A program made the position numbers and the translations under genes. Shown in pieces: positions 54,453 to 63,469 of a stretch of 64,000 nt of DNA. Source of the DNA: Bacillota bacterium (GTDB taxonomy: Bacteria; Bacillota; Sulfobacillia; JABLXB01); the NCBI GenBank assembly GCA_013178305.1, contig JABLXB010000007.1, forward strand, positions 1-64,000, written 5' to 3'. Position 1 is the stretch's first letter, and the number at the start of each line of letters is the position of its first letter. Under the pieces are notes generated by a model. That model worked only from the letters and a program-made list of their open reading frames with translations. It was not told the DNA's origin and searched no databases.

Positions 54453-55757
54453 TTGATAAGGATCGCGGTCAACGGAATCGAGTGCTCTTTCGGCTCAGCC
54501 CCCGTCCTCAACGGACTCACCTTCGAGGTCAGCAAGGGCGACTTCACAGGCATAGTCGGCCCTAACGGCTCGGGTAAGTCCACTCTGTTGAGGGTCATGA
54601 GCCGCGTGCTCCGCCCGACCCGCGGGGCGGTGCTGCTGGACGGCCGCGATGTGTTCGATCAGGATGCCACGAGCGTCGCCAGGCGCATCGCCGTGGTGGG
54701 CCAGGATGCGCGCACCGAGTTCGGCTTCAGCGTGATGGACGTCGTGATTATGGGCCGGTTCCCGCACTTGAACAGGTTCGAGCGGGAGTCGGAGGTGGAT
54801 GTGGGGATCGCGCGGGCCGCGCTCGCCTCCACCGGCATCGCCCACCTGGAGGGTAGAAAGGTCACGGAGCTCAGTTCGGGTGAGAGGCAACGCGTCCTCA
54901 TCGCAAGGGCGCTCGCCCAGCAACCGGAGATCCTGTTGATGGACGAGCCCACCACCTTCCTCGACATAAGCTACCAGGTGGACGTGATGGACCTGGTGTC
55001 GAACATGAACCGCGAGCGTGGCATTTCGGTCGTGATCGTCCTCCACGACCTGAACCTGGCGGCGCAGTACTGCAAGTCGCTGATGCTCCTCCATGGGGGT
55101 AAGGTCCTGAGCAGTGGCACCCCTGAGGAGGTTCTCACCTCCGAAAACATAAGGCTGGCGTACGGCAGCGAGGTGATGATCACGCGTCATCCGGCGCACG
55201 GGCGGCCCCACGTGATCGTCCTGCCGAAGCCGTCCAGGGCGGGGCACGACGCGCGCCCCGAGCGCGTACACGTGATAGGCGGCGGGGGCATGGCGTCCCA
55301 CATTCTGGAGATGCTCTCCGCCCGCGGGTTCCGGATCTCGGCCGGCGCCCTCAACGCGGGAGACGCCGACTGGGTGCAGGCGAAGGCGCTGGGGGCCGAT
55401 CTCGTTGAGGTCCCGCCATTCTCGCCCATCGCGCAGGGCGACCTCGACAAGACGCTCGCCCTGATAAAAGGGGCGTCGGCTGTAATACTCGTCGACATCC
55501 CGTTCGGCCCCGGTAACCTGAAGAATCTCGAGGCCGCGACTTCAGCCATAGAGGCGGGAACACCGCTCATTGTGGTGGACCGCGCGGGGATCTCGTCGCG
55601 CGATTACACCGGCGGGCAGGCAGTGTCGGCGTTCGGCAAGATCGAACGCGCGAGTGAGACGGGTTCCGGCGCGCGCGTGGTCTGGTGTGAACGCGACGAG
55701 GACGCCGTCGCCGCGGTCGAGCGGCTGCTTGCCGGAACACGGGGGGGTTCCTCATGA
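54453..55757 (+). CDS. Cobalamin/iron-type ABC ATPase with extra C-terminal domain
   Basis: 434 residues. The first 255 are a BtuD/FecE ATPase: Walker A GPNGSGKST, signature LSSGERQRV, Walker B ILLMDEPTTFLD. From about 270 an added alpha/beta domain starts with HVIGGGGMASHILEMLSARG, like a nucleotide-binding Rossmann fold, and ends near VAAVERLLAG. Its function is unknown; it may regulate transport or act on the corrinoid. TTG 54453 follows a GGGGG stretch and lies 4 bp after the permease stop. The last bases overlap cobU. Confidence 0.9.
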   Translation: MIRIAVNGIECSFGSAPVLNGLTFEVSKGDFTGIVGPNGSGKSTLLRVMSRVLRPTRGAVLLDGRDVFDQDATSVARRIAVVGQDARTEFGFSVMDVVIMGRFPHLNRFERESEVDVGIARAALASTGIAHLEGRKVTELSSGERQRVLIARALAQQPEILLMDEPTTFLDISYQVDVMDLVSNMNRERGISVVIVLHDLNLAAQYCKSLMLLHGGKVLSSGTPEEVLTSENIRLAYGSEVMITRHPAHGRPHVIVLPKPSRAGHDARPERVHVIGGGGMASHILEMLSARGFRISAGALNAGDADWVQAKALGADLVEVPPFSPIAQGDLDKTLALIKGASAVILVDIPFGPGNLKNLEAATSAIEAGTPLIVVDRAGISSRDYTGGQAVSAFGKIERASETGSGARVVWCERDEDAVAAVERLLAGTRGGSS

Positions 55758-56404
55758 CCGCGCCGCAGGGAGGGCCTCAGGGGGGCGCCGCATCGCTGGT
55801 CTTCATCACCGGAGGGGTCAGGAGTGGCAAGAGCGCTCTCGGGGAGAAGATGGCCGCCGCCTGCGGCCGCGAAGTCCTGTACATCGCGACGGCCAGGCCG
55901 CTGGACCCCGAAATGGCGAGGCGCATCGAGAACCACAGGCGCAGGCGACCCCCTGCGTGGAGAGTCGTCGAGGCGCCGTTCCACCTGGCTCCTGCGCTGC
56001 GCGATTCGGTGAAGGAGGGCGGCGCGCCCTCCGTCGTCCTGCTGGATTGCCTGACGATATTCGTGTCGAACATCTTGCTCGGGGGACTGTGGCTGGGAGT
56101 AGATGACAGGGAGATGGACGAACGAGCCTTCGCCGAGCTTGAGCGCCGCGGCGACGAGTGTGTCGAGAGGGTGCGTGAGTTCATCGCAGAGACCAGGGCA
56201 TCCAGCCTGAACGCCGTGATCGTCGGGAACGAAGTCGGACTGGGCGTCGTCCCCGAGTATCCGGCCGCGCGCGTGTACCGCGACGTAGCCGGTCGCGTCA
56301 ACCAGCTCGTCGCCACCTCGGCTGATGAGGTTTGGGCGGTGTGGTCGGGGATACCCGTGCGAATCAAACCGGCGCCGGTAGTCTCGGGGTGGCCGCCACC
56401 ATGA
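55754..56404 (+). CDS. cobU: Adenosylcobinamide kinase / guanylyltransferase CobU
   Basis: 216 residues. P-loop GGVRSGKSALGEK, the guanylylated-His region IENHRRRRPPAW, VVLLDCLTIFVSN and NEVGLGVVPEYPAARVYRD are all present. It phosphorylates cobinamide and attaches GMP. ATGA overlaps on both sides tie it to the ATPase and cobS. Confidence 0.95.
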   Translation: MTAPQGGPQGGAASLVFITGGVRSGKSALGEKMAAACGREVLYIATARPLDPEMARRIENHRRRRPPAWRVVEAPFHLAPALRDSVKEGGAPSVVLLDCLTIFVSNILLGGLWLGVDDREMDERAFAELERRGDECVERVREFIAETRASSLNAVIVGNEVGLGVVPEYPAARVYRDVAGRVNQLVATSADEVWAVWSGIPVRIKPAPVVSGWPPP

Positions 56405-57156
56405 CGGACGACATCCGCTACTTCTTCCACGATCTGGCCCTGGCGCTGCAGTTCCTGACTCGGCTGCCGGTTCCGCTCAGGACTGCACCCGACCCCGAAA
56501 GGCTGGCCGGCTCGGTCAAGTTCTACCCGTTCGCGGGCGCCCTGATAGGTGTCATTCTCGCGGTGGCGCACGCCACCGCGTCCAGATTCCTGCCTCCGCT
56601 CGTATCGGCAGCCGTCACCGTCGCGGCCTGGGCCACGCTCACGGGCGCAATGCACCTCGATGGGCTCATGGACGCCGCCGACGGGCTGCTCAGCCACAGG
56701 GGCAGGGGGGAATCCCTCGAGATAATGAAGGACAGCAGGGTCGGCGCGATGGGCGTGGTGGCCGGCCTGCTCGTGCTGCTCGTCAAGTTCTCGGCGCTCG
56801 CCTCCGTCCCGGCGGGTCCGCGAAGCGTGGGACTGTTGAGCGCTGTCGTGGCCGGCCGGATATCGATCGTATGCTGCCTCATCCTGTTCCCGTACGCCCG
56901 CGAGCAGGGGATGGGGGCGTTTTCTCGTGGTCTGGCGCCACTGCCGGCGGTCGCCGGGGTGCTGGGTGGCGCCGCGATAGCGTTCGGATCGGCGGGTGCC
57001 ATCGCCCTCCTCACCATCACTGGAGCGGCCACTGTAGGGTTCCTCGCCGCCGCGTCCGCGAACCGGGCGCTGGGGGGGCTGACCGGCGACGTGTACGGCG
57101 CGGTGTGCGAGATAACGGAGGCAGTCGCACTGATCCTGTGGGTGGCATTGATATGA
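56401..57156 (+). CDS. cobS: Cobalamin-5'-phosphate synthase CobS
   Basis: 251 residues, membrane protein with six or more hydrophobic segments. GAMHLDGLMDAADGLLSHRG is the catalytic Asp-rich loop and FLTRLPVP is the usual N-terminal mark. It joins GDP-cobinamide and alpha-ribazole (phosphate). ATG 56401 overlaps the cobU stop; the frame to 56332 lies inside cobU. Confidence 0.95.
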   Translation: MTDDIRYFFHDLALALQFLTRLPVPLRTAPDPERLAGSVKFYPFAGALIGVILAVAHATASRFLPPLVSAAVTVAAWATLTGAMHLDGLMDAADGLLSHRGRGESLEIMKDSRVGAMGVVAGLLVLLVKFSALASVPAGPRSVGLLSAVVAGRISIVCCLILFPYAREQGMGAFSRGLAPLPAVAGVLGGAAIAFGSAGAIALLTITGAATVGFLAAASANRALGGLTGDVYGAVCEITEAVALILWVALI

Positions 57157-57956
57157 CGGCCGACCGCCGCCTTGCTCCCGCGGATGGCGCCGGCGTCGCC
57201 GGCGCCGGTCTCGATGCCCTGCAGCTGGTGCTCGTGCGGCACGGGCAAACGCAGTGGAACGCCGAAGCCCGTTACCAGGGCCACCGCGATATACCGTTGA
57301 GCGCCACGGGCGCCGCACAGGCTGCCGCGCTGGCCTCGTATATGTCACAGTGGGACGTAGCGGCTGTGTACTCGAGCGACCTGAGTCGCGCGTTCGAGAC
57401 TGCGTCACGCATAGCCGCGGCTCACGGCATCACAGTGCTGCGGGACCGCCGCCTGCGCGAGATGTGTTTCGGCGACTGGGAGTCGCTGACTCACGACGAG
57501 ATCGAGTCGAACTATCCGGACCTGTACGGCGCGTGGCTTGAGTCCCCCGCCACGGTTCATCCCCCCAACGGCGAAACACTCGCGGATGTTCGCGACAGGG
57601 CGCTTGCCGCGTTGAGGGACGCCGTCCGCGCGTGGAGCGCAGGGGCCACCGCCGCTGGCGAGGCCGGTCGCGACGCCCGCACCGTCGCGGATCGTAGCGG
57701 CCGCCCCGTCGACGGCCAGGGCACCCGCATCGTAGTTGTCTGCCACGGCGGCCCCATCAGGGCGGTGCTGTGCACCGTCCTCGGCCTGCCCCTCGACCAG
57801 GGTTTCTGGCGACTCGGGGCTCGGCCGGGCACGTTCGCGGTACTGCGAGGGGATACCCGGGCGTGGAGGCGGTTCGTATCGGCCGGTGCGGCTGGCGAGC
57901 CGGAAACGGCATGCTGCGCCCTCGACGTTGAGACTATGGACGCCCTCCCGGAATAG
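57153..57956 (+). CDS. cobC: Histidine phosphatase, probable alpha-ribazole phosphatase CobC
   Basis: 267 residues, longer than usual (about 200) because of Ala/Gly-rich N-terminal and internal inserts. Phospho-His site LVLVRHGQTQWN, RDIPLSATGAAQA, FGDWESLTHDEI and VVVCHGGPIRAVL are complete. It would remove the phosphate in the last step of the cobalamin pathway. ATG 57153 overlaps the cobS stop. Confidence 0.88.
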   Translation: MTADRRLAPADGAGVAGAGLDALQLVLVRHGQTQWNAEARYQGHRDIPLSATGAAQAAALASYMSQWDVAAVYSSDLSRAFETASRIAAAHGITVLRDRRLREMCFGDWESLTHDEIESNYPDLYGAWLESPATVHPPNGETLADVRDRALAALRDAVRAWSAGATAAGEAGRDARTVADRSGRPVDGQGTRIVVVCHGGPIRAVLCTVLGLPLDQGFWRLGARPGTFAVLRGDTRAWRRFVSAGAAGEPETACCALDVETMDALPE

Positions 57957-57959
57957 GGG

Positions 57960-59057
57960 CTACAGCCCGAGCAGTGCGAGAGGGTTTATCGAAGACGCGC
58001 CTACCGTCGCCGACCAGTGCAGGTGCGAGCCGGTCGAGAACCCTGTGGAACCAACCCTTCCGATGACGTCACCCCTCTTTACAGTTCCGCCGGCCTTAAC
58101 GTCAACCCTCGACAGGTGGAGGTACGACGTAAACACGTTCAGCCCGTGGTCGACAATGATGGTATTCCCGCTGAGGAGCAGCGCTTCCGCCAGTACGACC
58201 CGCCCGGCGTTAGCGGCGCGCACCGGCGCGCCGTCGCGCGCCCCGAAGTCGATCCCCCAGTGACGCCCCCACTCGACCCCGTTGACATACCTGATGAACC
58301 CGAACGGCGTTCCCATCGGGGCGTCCACGGGAAGGGTGAACGGCTGGTTCCATAGCGGCTCGGGGCTCGTGCGGGACCTCGCCGCCTTCACCTTCTCCTG
58401 GTCGGCCTTGACGCGCGCCTGATCCTGCGTGAGTTCGACGGTCTTCTTGTCCACCGTGATCCTCGAGGACGGGAATTCCTTTTTCTCGACGGTGAGAGCG
58501 GCAGGTATCACCTTCAGGTCGCCGGCGACCGCATCCACCTTGTACGAGCCCGGCGCCCTGGTCACTCCAACAGGGACAAGCACCCTCGCTGAACCCTCCG
58601 AGACAAACGCCCTGTGCGTCTCGCGGGCGCTGCCAGGACCGGTGATGACTACGGAGACCTCGGCTGCCTCGCCGGTGCCTTCGACCGTGACCAGCACGAC
58701 ATCACCCTGTTTCACGGCAGACGGTTTCGCCGAGACGGCTGCCGGCGGCGGGGTGGGCGGTGCAGGCGGCGGCGCAGTCTGCGGGTCCGCCGGTGCGGGC
58801 GGGGTGGATGGAGCCGCCACCGCGGGCTGGGTGGGCGCGGTTGAACCGGGCGCTGGTGGGGTAGACCTGGCCGGAGGAGGCTCAGCCGTGATGGAGGCGC
58901 GCCAGGCGACGACCCCCAGGGATATACCCACGGCGAACATGACGAGAACGAGTATGAGGACGATCCTGCTTATGGCCAGCTCTCCTCCCGACAACCCTGC
59001 CGACTGTATTCCATGGCGCGGGCGCGGCATCCTTCTCAATTGGGCGTATGCTGGCAC
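57960..59057 (-). CDS. M23-family peptidase (LytM-like), membrane-anchored
   Basis: Up to 365 residues. One membrane segment (about 28-52) leads into a long Pro/Ala-rich spacer, an Ig-like beta region, a short coiled segment (about 205-235) and a C-terminal M23 domain with HWGIDFG (H-x3-D) and HLHW. It cleaves peptidoglycan cross-bridges or acts in envelope assembly. It converges on cobC with a 3-bp gap. The start is uncertain (59057 or a few codons in). Confidence 0.88.
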   Translation of the reverse strand: MPAYAQLRRMPRPRHGIQSAGLSGGELAISRIVLILVLVMFAVGISLGVVAWRASITAEPPPARSTPPAPGSTAPTQPAVAAPSTPPAPADPQTAPPPAPPTPPPAAVSAKPSAVKQGDVVLVTVEGTGEAAEVSVVITGPGSARETHRAFVSEGSARVLVPVGVTRAPGSYKVDAVAGDLKVIPAALTVEKKEFPSSRITVDKKTVELTQDQARVKADQEKVKAARSRTSPEPLWNQPFTLPVDAPMGTPFGFIRYVNGVEWGRHWGIDFGARDGAPVRAANAGRVVLAEALLLSGNTIIVDHGLNVFTSYLHLSRVDVKAGGTVKRGDVIGRVGSTGFSTGSHLHWSATVGASSINPLALLGL

Positions 59058-59896
59058 TAACTCGCCAGGATGGACTGGACGGCCCTCTCCAATATATCGG
59101 CCCGTCGCGACGGATTGAGCCCGTCGCGGGCACGCCCTTCGTACGCCCGCGTCCTGGGCAGTCCCTCAAAGTACGCGAGCGCCTCGGCGCAGTCCCCGAT
59201 GATGGTGTCTGCGATCATCCTCGCGTGCTCGGGCCCGCGGTCGGGCGAACCGAGCGCATCGTGCCTGACCCGCATCCCTACGCCCACCTGTAGCCCGTTG
59301 AGGGCCGCGACGGCCAGAAGGCATGGCGGCACGGCGAACAGAATGGGTCCTGCGCGGCGCAGCAGCTCGGGCGAACAGGCGAACGGCCCGTGGGAGGGAG
59401 AGGCCGCTCCGATCAGGCTGACCAGCCCCAGGCGCCGGTTGAGCTCAAGCCTGGCCTCCGTGACCTCGGCGAACAGTCCGCGCCAGCCCCTGGCGGCAGT
59501 CGTAACAACACCCCCCGTGCAGTCCGTGAGCGCCAGGTCCAACTCGCCCCGCGCGACCGGCTCGACCAGGCCCCGCATCAACCTGCCGACGGGCCCAGCC
59601 ATGTCCCCGTCAAGGAATAGCACGGCTGAGAACCGGCCACCCGCTAGGCACAACGCGGCGCCGATCGCCCTCGGCACGTCGACCCCGAGTGGCTCGGCGA
59701 ACACGTGGACACTCACCGGAGGCCAGATTCCCAGCGCCACCCCGGCGGTCCGGTCGCTCGACCCGTTAACCACCACGTGGACACCACCGGCCCCAGCCGC
59801 CTTCGCGTTGGACACGGCGGCGACGATGGAGTCTTCTTCGTTCCGCACCGGGATGACGGCGCATACACTGGAGTCAGGGCCATCTCCCACCGTCAC
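59057..59896 (-). CDS. GT2-like glycosyltransferase
   Basis: 279 residues. CAVIPVRNEEDSIVAAVSNA at the N-terminus and VLFLDGDMAGPVGRL (DxD) are those of GT-A family 2 enzymes that use nucleotide sugars. There is no membrane segment. It lies just upstream of, and is probably co-transcribed with, the M23 peptidase. Target unknown. Confidence 0.82.
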   Translation of the reverse strand: MTVGDGPDSSVCAVIPVRNEEDSIVAAVSNAKAAGAGGVHVVVNGSSDRTAGVALGIWPPVSVHVFAEPLGVDVPRAIGAALCLAGGRFSAVLFLDGDMAGPVGRLMRGLVEPVARGELDLALTDCTGGVVTTAARGWRGLFAEVTEARLELNRRLGLVSLIGAASPSHGPFACSPELLRRAGPILFAVPPCLLAVAALNGLQVGVGMRVRHDALGSPDRGPEHARMIADTIIGDCAEALAYFEGLPRTRAYEGRARDGLNPSRRADILERAVQSILAS

Positions 59897-60056
59897 GGGG
59901 GACCCCCCCTCAGGTCATCGGCCTGCTTCTCCATCCTATGCTGCGGCCGCGTGGTGCGTGGCGGCGTTCTGTGGCGAAGGGAGGGGGCACGGAATATATA
60001 TTACTGAAGAGGCCTGTGTAGACATAATCCTTCCATGTGAAGAAAGGAGGGGAACG

Positions 60057-61667
60057 ATGAGCGGAATGACGAGCGCAAACATGAGCGGCTGCAAAGTAAT
60101 CACGGAACTCCTCCAGCTCGAAGAGGTCATCGGTGAAAAGACATCCCAGATAAACATCAGCAGCGAGGTCGATATCCCGGAGATCAAGCCGCCGGCTGTG
60201 CAGGTCATTGACAGCATTACAGAGGTCGAGGTCACCAAAGTCGAGATCATCACGGACAAGGTCATAGTCGAAGGTGTCCTGCAACTCAAGGTGGTGTACG
60301 AAGCGGCCGTTCCCGAGCAGACGGTGCACGTATTCCACGCTAACGTCACCTTCAGCACCTTCGTGCATGTCGAGGGCGCTGAGGAAGACATGACCGTTGA
60401 CGCCAAGGTGGACATTGAGAGCGTTTCTTTCGAGGTGATTTCCCCGCCCAGCAGGCGTGTCCAGGTCAGGGCCATCATCCGGCTACGCGCGAAGGTCCTG
60501 AAGCCGACCTGCCTTAAGGTGGTCACCGACGTCCTGGGCATCGCGGGAGTGCATGTCACCAAGCACGTTTTCCGCGCCGAGGACATCGTCGGGCAAGAAG
60601 AGACGCAGATAGTGACGCGCACGGAGATCGTGCTTCCCGACGTCAAGCCGAACGCTCTACAGGTGATCGATTCTGTGACCGAGTGCGAGATCACCGACAT
60701 CGACATCATCAACGGCAAGGCCGTTGTCAGGGGCCAGATCACCGCGCGCATCATCTACGAGAGTGACTCGCCATACCAGACTGTGCACGTCGTCCACGGG
60801 ACGGGATTCTTTGAGGCATTCGTCGAAATACCCGGGCTCGAACCCGACATGACTGTGACCGCGGACTGTGACGTTGAGTTCGCTTCGTTCGAGATCATCG
60901 GCAACGGCAGGGTCATCGTGGCGAGAGTCGTCCTCAGGGTGCATGTGAAGGCCACCAAGACCCGCCTGCTCGAGGTCGTCACCGACGTCAAGGACCTGCC
61001 GCCGGGGTGCAACCTGGAGAAGGAACTCGTACGCATCCAGGAGGTACTCGCCGAGAGGACCAAGCAGGCCATCGTGCAAAGCGTGCTGGACATTCCGGAA
61101 GAGAAGCCGGATGTGGTGTCGGTGGTCAAACACGAGACCTCGATTCAGATCCAGCGGGTCACTGTCATCGACCGCAAGGTTCTCATCGAGGGTGTCATCC
61201 ACCTGAAGACGGTGTACGAAGGTCTCGTGCCCGGACAGACCGTGCACGTCGTCCGCCACGACGTCGCGTTCGCGGACTTCGTGCACATCCCCGAAGCCAA
61301 GAAGGACATGACTGCCACGGTGCAGGTCGACGTGGAGCACGTGTCCTACGACGTCGGAACGGGCGACCCAATCGCCGTGCAGATCGTCCTGAAGATAACG
61401 GCCAGGATCGTCCAGACCAGGCAGGTACAGATCGTCGTCAAGATAATCGCGGTCGAGGCGGTCTGCATGGGCGTCATTACTGGCGATTATGTGAACGTGA
61501 GGCCGACGGCGAGTACCGAAGGGGCGCCGATTGCCACCCTGACCAGGAGTACTGAGGTCGTCATAGTGGGCATGGAGGACCAGTGGTTCAGAGTGAGGTT
61601 GGCGGATGGCAGGATTGGGTTCATCTTCGCGCATCTTGTGAGGAGCGACTGCATGCCGAGAGGTTAG
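60057..61667 (+). CDS. Triple DUF3794 (SipL-like) protein with C-terminal SH3 domain
   Basis: 536 residues. Three copies of a beta-rich module of about 150 residues are seen, each with an EKTSQI-like or ERTKQA start, a VIDS-type strand and a QTVHV-type strand. The DUF3794 module is found in SipL and related clostridial spore-coat proteins. The last 65 residues are a bacterial SH3 domain (GDYVNVRPTASTEGAPIATL) where SipL has LysM. ATG 60057 has AAAGGAGGGG upstream; a much longer frame to 59070 is antisense to the glycosyltransferase and rejected. A terminator follows. Confidence 0.88.
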   Translation: MSGMTSANMSGCKVITELLQLEEVIGEKTSQINISSEVDIPEIKPPAVQVIDSITEVEVTKVEIITDKVIVEGVLQLKVVYEAAVPEQTVHVFHANVTFSTFVHVEGAEEDMTVDAKVDIESVSFEVISPPSRRVQVRAIIRLRAKVLKPTCLKVVTDVLGIAGVHVTKHVFRAEDIVGQEETQIVTRTEIVLPDVKPNALQVIDSVTECEITDIDIINGKAVVRGQITARIIYESDSPYQTVHVVHGTGFFEAFVEIPGLEPDMTVTADCDVEFASFEIIGNGRVIVARVVLRVHVKATKTRLLEVVTDVKDLPPGCNLEKELVRIQEVLAERTKQAIVQSVLDIPEEKPDVVSVVKHETSIQIQRVTVIDRKVLIEGVIHLKTVYEGLVPGQTVHVVRHDVAFADFVHIPEAKKDMTATVQVDVEHVSYDVGTGDPIAVQIVLKITARIVQTRQVQIVVKIIAVEAVCMGVITGDYVNVRPTASTEGAPIATLTRSTEVVIVGMEDQWFRVRLADGRIGFIFAHLVRSDCMPRG

Positions 61668-61750
61668 GGTAGACCCGGAGAACAGCATATCAGGTCAGAA
61701 AATGGCCTCGGCCTGCGAATACGTAAGTAGTCGCGGGCCCCCGTGCGATA

Positions 61751-61780
61751 ACGGCCGCAGCGACGCGGCCATTCCTTTTT
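61751..61780 (+). terminator. Terminator after the DUF3794 gene
   Basis: Six-base stem ggccgc / gcggcc (61753-61758, 61765-61770), followed by attccttttt. Confidence 0.7.
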
Positions 61781-61989
61781 CTTACAGGTGGCAGCATGGC
61801 TTCCTGAGTGACCACCATCCTCCAGCAGGACCATGCATTTACATAAGTGGGTCGCATAACACCGCACTGGAACAAATTTGGTGCTAGATGCGGTTTGTAA
61901 TGTATACAGAATACGGCGTAGGATGTAACTCGTAGGAAGCTACCCAGGCCCTGCCACCCGCGGGGCCCAAACCGAAGGGAGGATGGAGA
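61781..61989. other. Intergenic region before the CAP gene
   Basis: About 210 bp, AT-richer. TATACA at about 61900 may be a -10 box, without a well-spaced -35. No gene is seen. Confidence 0.4.
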
Positions 61990-62757
61990 TTGAGAAAGAC
62001 GGCCAAGGCAGTCGGCATCCTGGTTGTCGCGGCGATGCTTGCGTGTCTAGCGGCCATGCCCGCCGCGGCTGCCACCGTCACAATCGTCCAGGGGCGCGTA
62101 ATCGAGTGCTCCGGCGGGTCGCCGAGCGGATTGTCGGGCGAGTCGCTTACCCGCGCCTCGACAAGCTCATCCGGGTCGTACCGCTACATAGTCATGCGAT
62201 ACCGGGACCCGGTCACCGGAAACGCGGTGTACCGCAAGTTCAGGGTGAGGATACCGGTTACGCCGGACCCCAGGCCCGAGCCACCGCCCGCGCAGCCGCC
62301 CACCAACCCTGACCCACCGCCCGTGCAGCCGCCTGATCCGAAGCCCGAGCCACCGCCCGCGCCTACCGGTTTGACTGCGGAAGAGAAGCAGATGTATGAC
62401 CTCGTCAACAAGGAGCGCGTCGCGGCCGGGCTGAAGCCGCTGGAGATCGACATGAGGCTGGTCGAGCTGGCCAGGCTGAAGAGCCAGGACATGAGCGACA
62501 AGGGTTATTTCGACCATCTCTCTCCAACGTACGGTTCCCCGTTCGACATGATGAAGAAGGCGGGCATAACCTACAGGGCCGCGGGTGAGAACCTCGCCGG
62601 CGCGCCCACTGTCGAGATGGCGCACAACGGGCTCATGAACAGCCCGGGACACAGGGCGAACATACTCAACACCATGTTCACTCACATCGGTATCGGCGTC
62701 GCGAAGAGCAGCAGGTACGGCCTGCTTTTCACCCAGATGTTCATTGCCAAACCCTGA
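61990..62757 (+). CDS. Secreted CAP-domain (YkwD/SCP-like) protein
   Basis: 255 residues. A signal peptide ends near AMPAAAAT, followed by a short domain, a Pro-rich linker (about 95-130) and a CAP domain (YDLVNKERVAAGLKPLEIDM; GYFDHLSPTYGSPFDMM; NSPGHRANILN). Bacterial members are exported and often spore- or envelope-linked; their activity is unclear. The TTG start has AAGGGAGGATGGAGA upstream. A strong terminator lies 88 bp downstream. Confidence 0.92.
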   Translation: MRKTAKAVGILVVAAMLACLAAMPAAAATVTIVQGRVIECSGGSPSGLSGESLTRASTSSSGSYRYIVMRYRDPVTGNAVYRKFRVRIPVTPDPRPEPPPAQPPTNPDPPPVQPPDPKPEPPPAPTGLTAEEKQMYDLVNKERVAAGLKPLEIDMRLVELARLKSQDMSDKGYFDHLSPTYGSPFDMMKKAGITYRAAGENLAGAPTVEMAHNGLMNSPGHRANILNTMFTHIGIGVAKSSRYGLLFTQMFIAKP

Positions 62758-62844
62758 CGGGCGCCGGGCACGAGGGCGTCCGCCAGGCTTTCCGGACCGC
62801 CTGAGAATCCTGCTCGCCGGCTTACACGGCGACCGGATGCTGAT

Positions 62845-62876
62845 GGAAGGGCCCTGCTGCAGGGCCCTTCCATTTT
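62845..62876 (+). terminator. Strong terminator after the CAP gene
   Basis: Perfect 13-base stem ggaagggccctgc / gcagggcccttcc with a 1-nt loop (62845-62871), followed by attttc. Confidence 0.85.
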
Positions 62877-62984
62877 CGCCCAATCCTCGTGCTCGTCGTG
62901 TTCCGCCAGGACCCTCCTTGGCGGGCAGTATTGCATCGCCTGTGTAGCCTGTCACGCGTTGTCCGGCCGTAGTCGCTAACGGTC

Positions 62985-63384
62985 AAAGTCCCGGTGTGGG
63001 CGAAGTGCTCGATGGACAACCTGGTCAAGCCCGGCTTTGTCGACGCGGTTGACCAACAGGCCTCACCTGACGGTTACGATTTCGTCGGTGGCAGGACCCC
63101 TATTCTCGTATAGACGTAGCGACTGGAAAACCGAAATTGCCCGGCAACTTGTTACTCAAGATGGAGAAGGGCCTTCCGATAAGCCCGTCCTGCACGGGTC
63201 CGGTCAAACCGATGACCGTGTTGCACGCTGCGTACATTGCCATGATTACGGACAGCTGATTGCGACGGCGCTGGGCGGCTTCCGGCCGCTCACGCCGGGC
63301 GAGGTGGGCGGCAAGGACGAGAAGGGCGAGAAGCACGTGAGCACGAGCGCGTGGCATTACTTCCTCGAGAAGTTCGGAAAATAG
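62985..63384 (+). pseudogene. Probable frameshifted pseudogene
   Basis: Three pieces in three frames read like one protein in order. (1) KVPVWAKCSMDNLVKPGFVD in the frame ending TAG at 63111. (2) VATGKPKLPGNLLLKMEKGL and TVLHAAYIAMITDS, ending TGA just after 63250. (3) IATALGGFRPLTPGEVGGKD to HYFLEKFGK, ending TAG at 63382. The codon choice in each is that of a normal gene here. No piece has a good start. Either the gene is decayed or the assembly has two indels. The family is not recognised. Confidence 0.45.
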
Positions 63385-63469
63385 CACGACGGGTTTGCAT
63401 CGTCACTGGAACCCTGGCTGCTTCACTCCGTCAGTACTTGTGTGACAACGTGCCGGGGAGTGTGATGTT

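Noticed and set aside
59070-60056. 329-codon extension before the DUF3794 gene
   Set aside because: Antisense to the glycosyltransferase; the ATG at 60057 has a perfect ribosome site.
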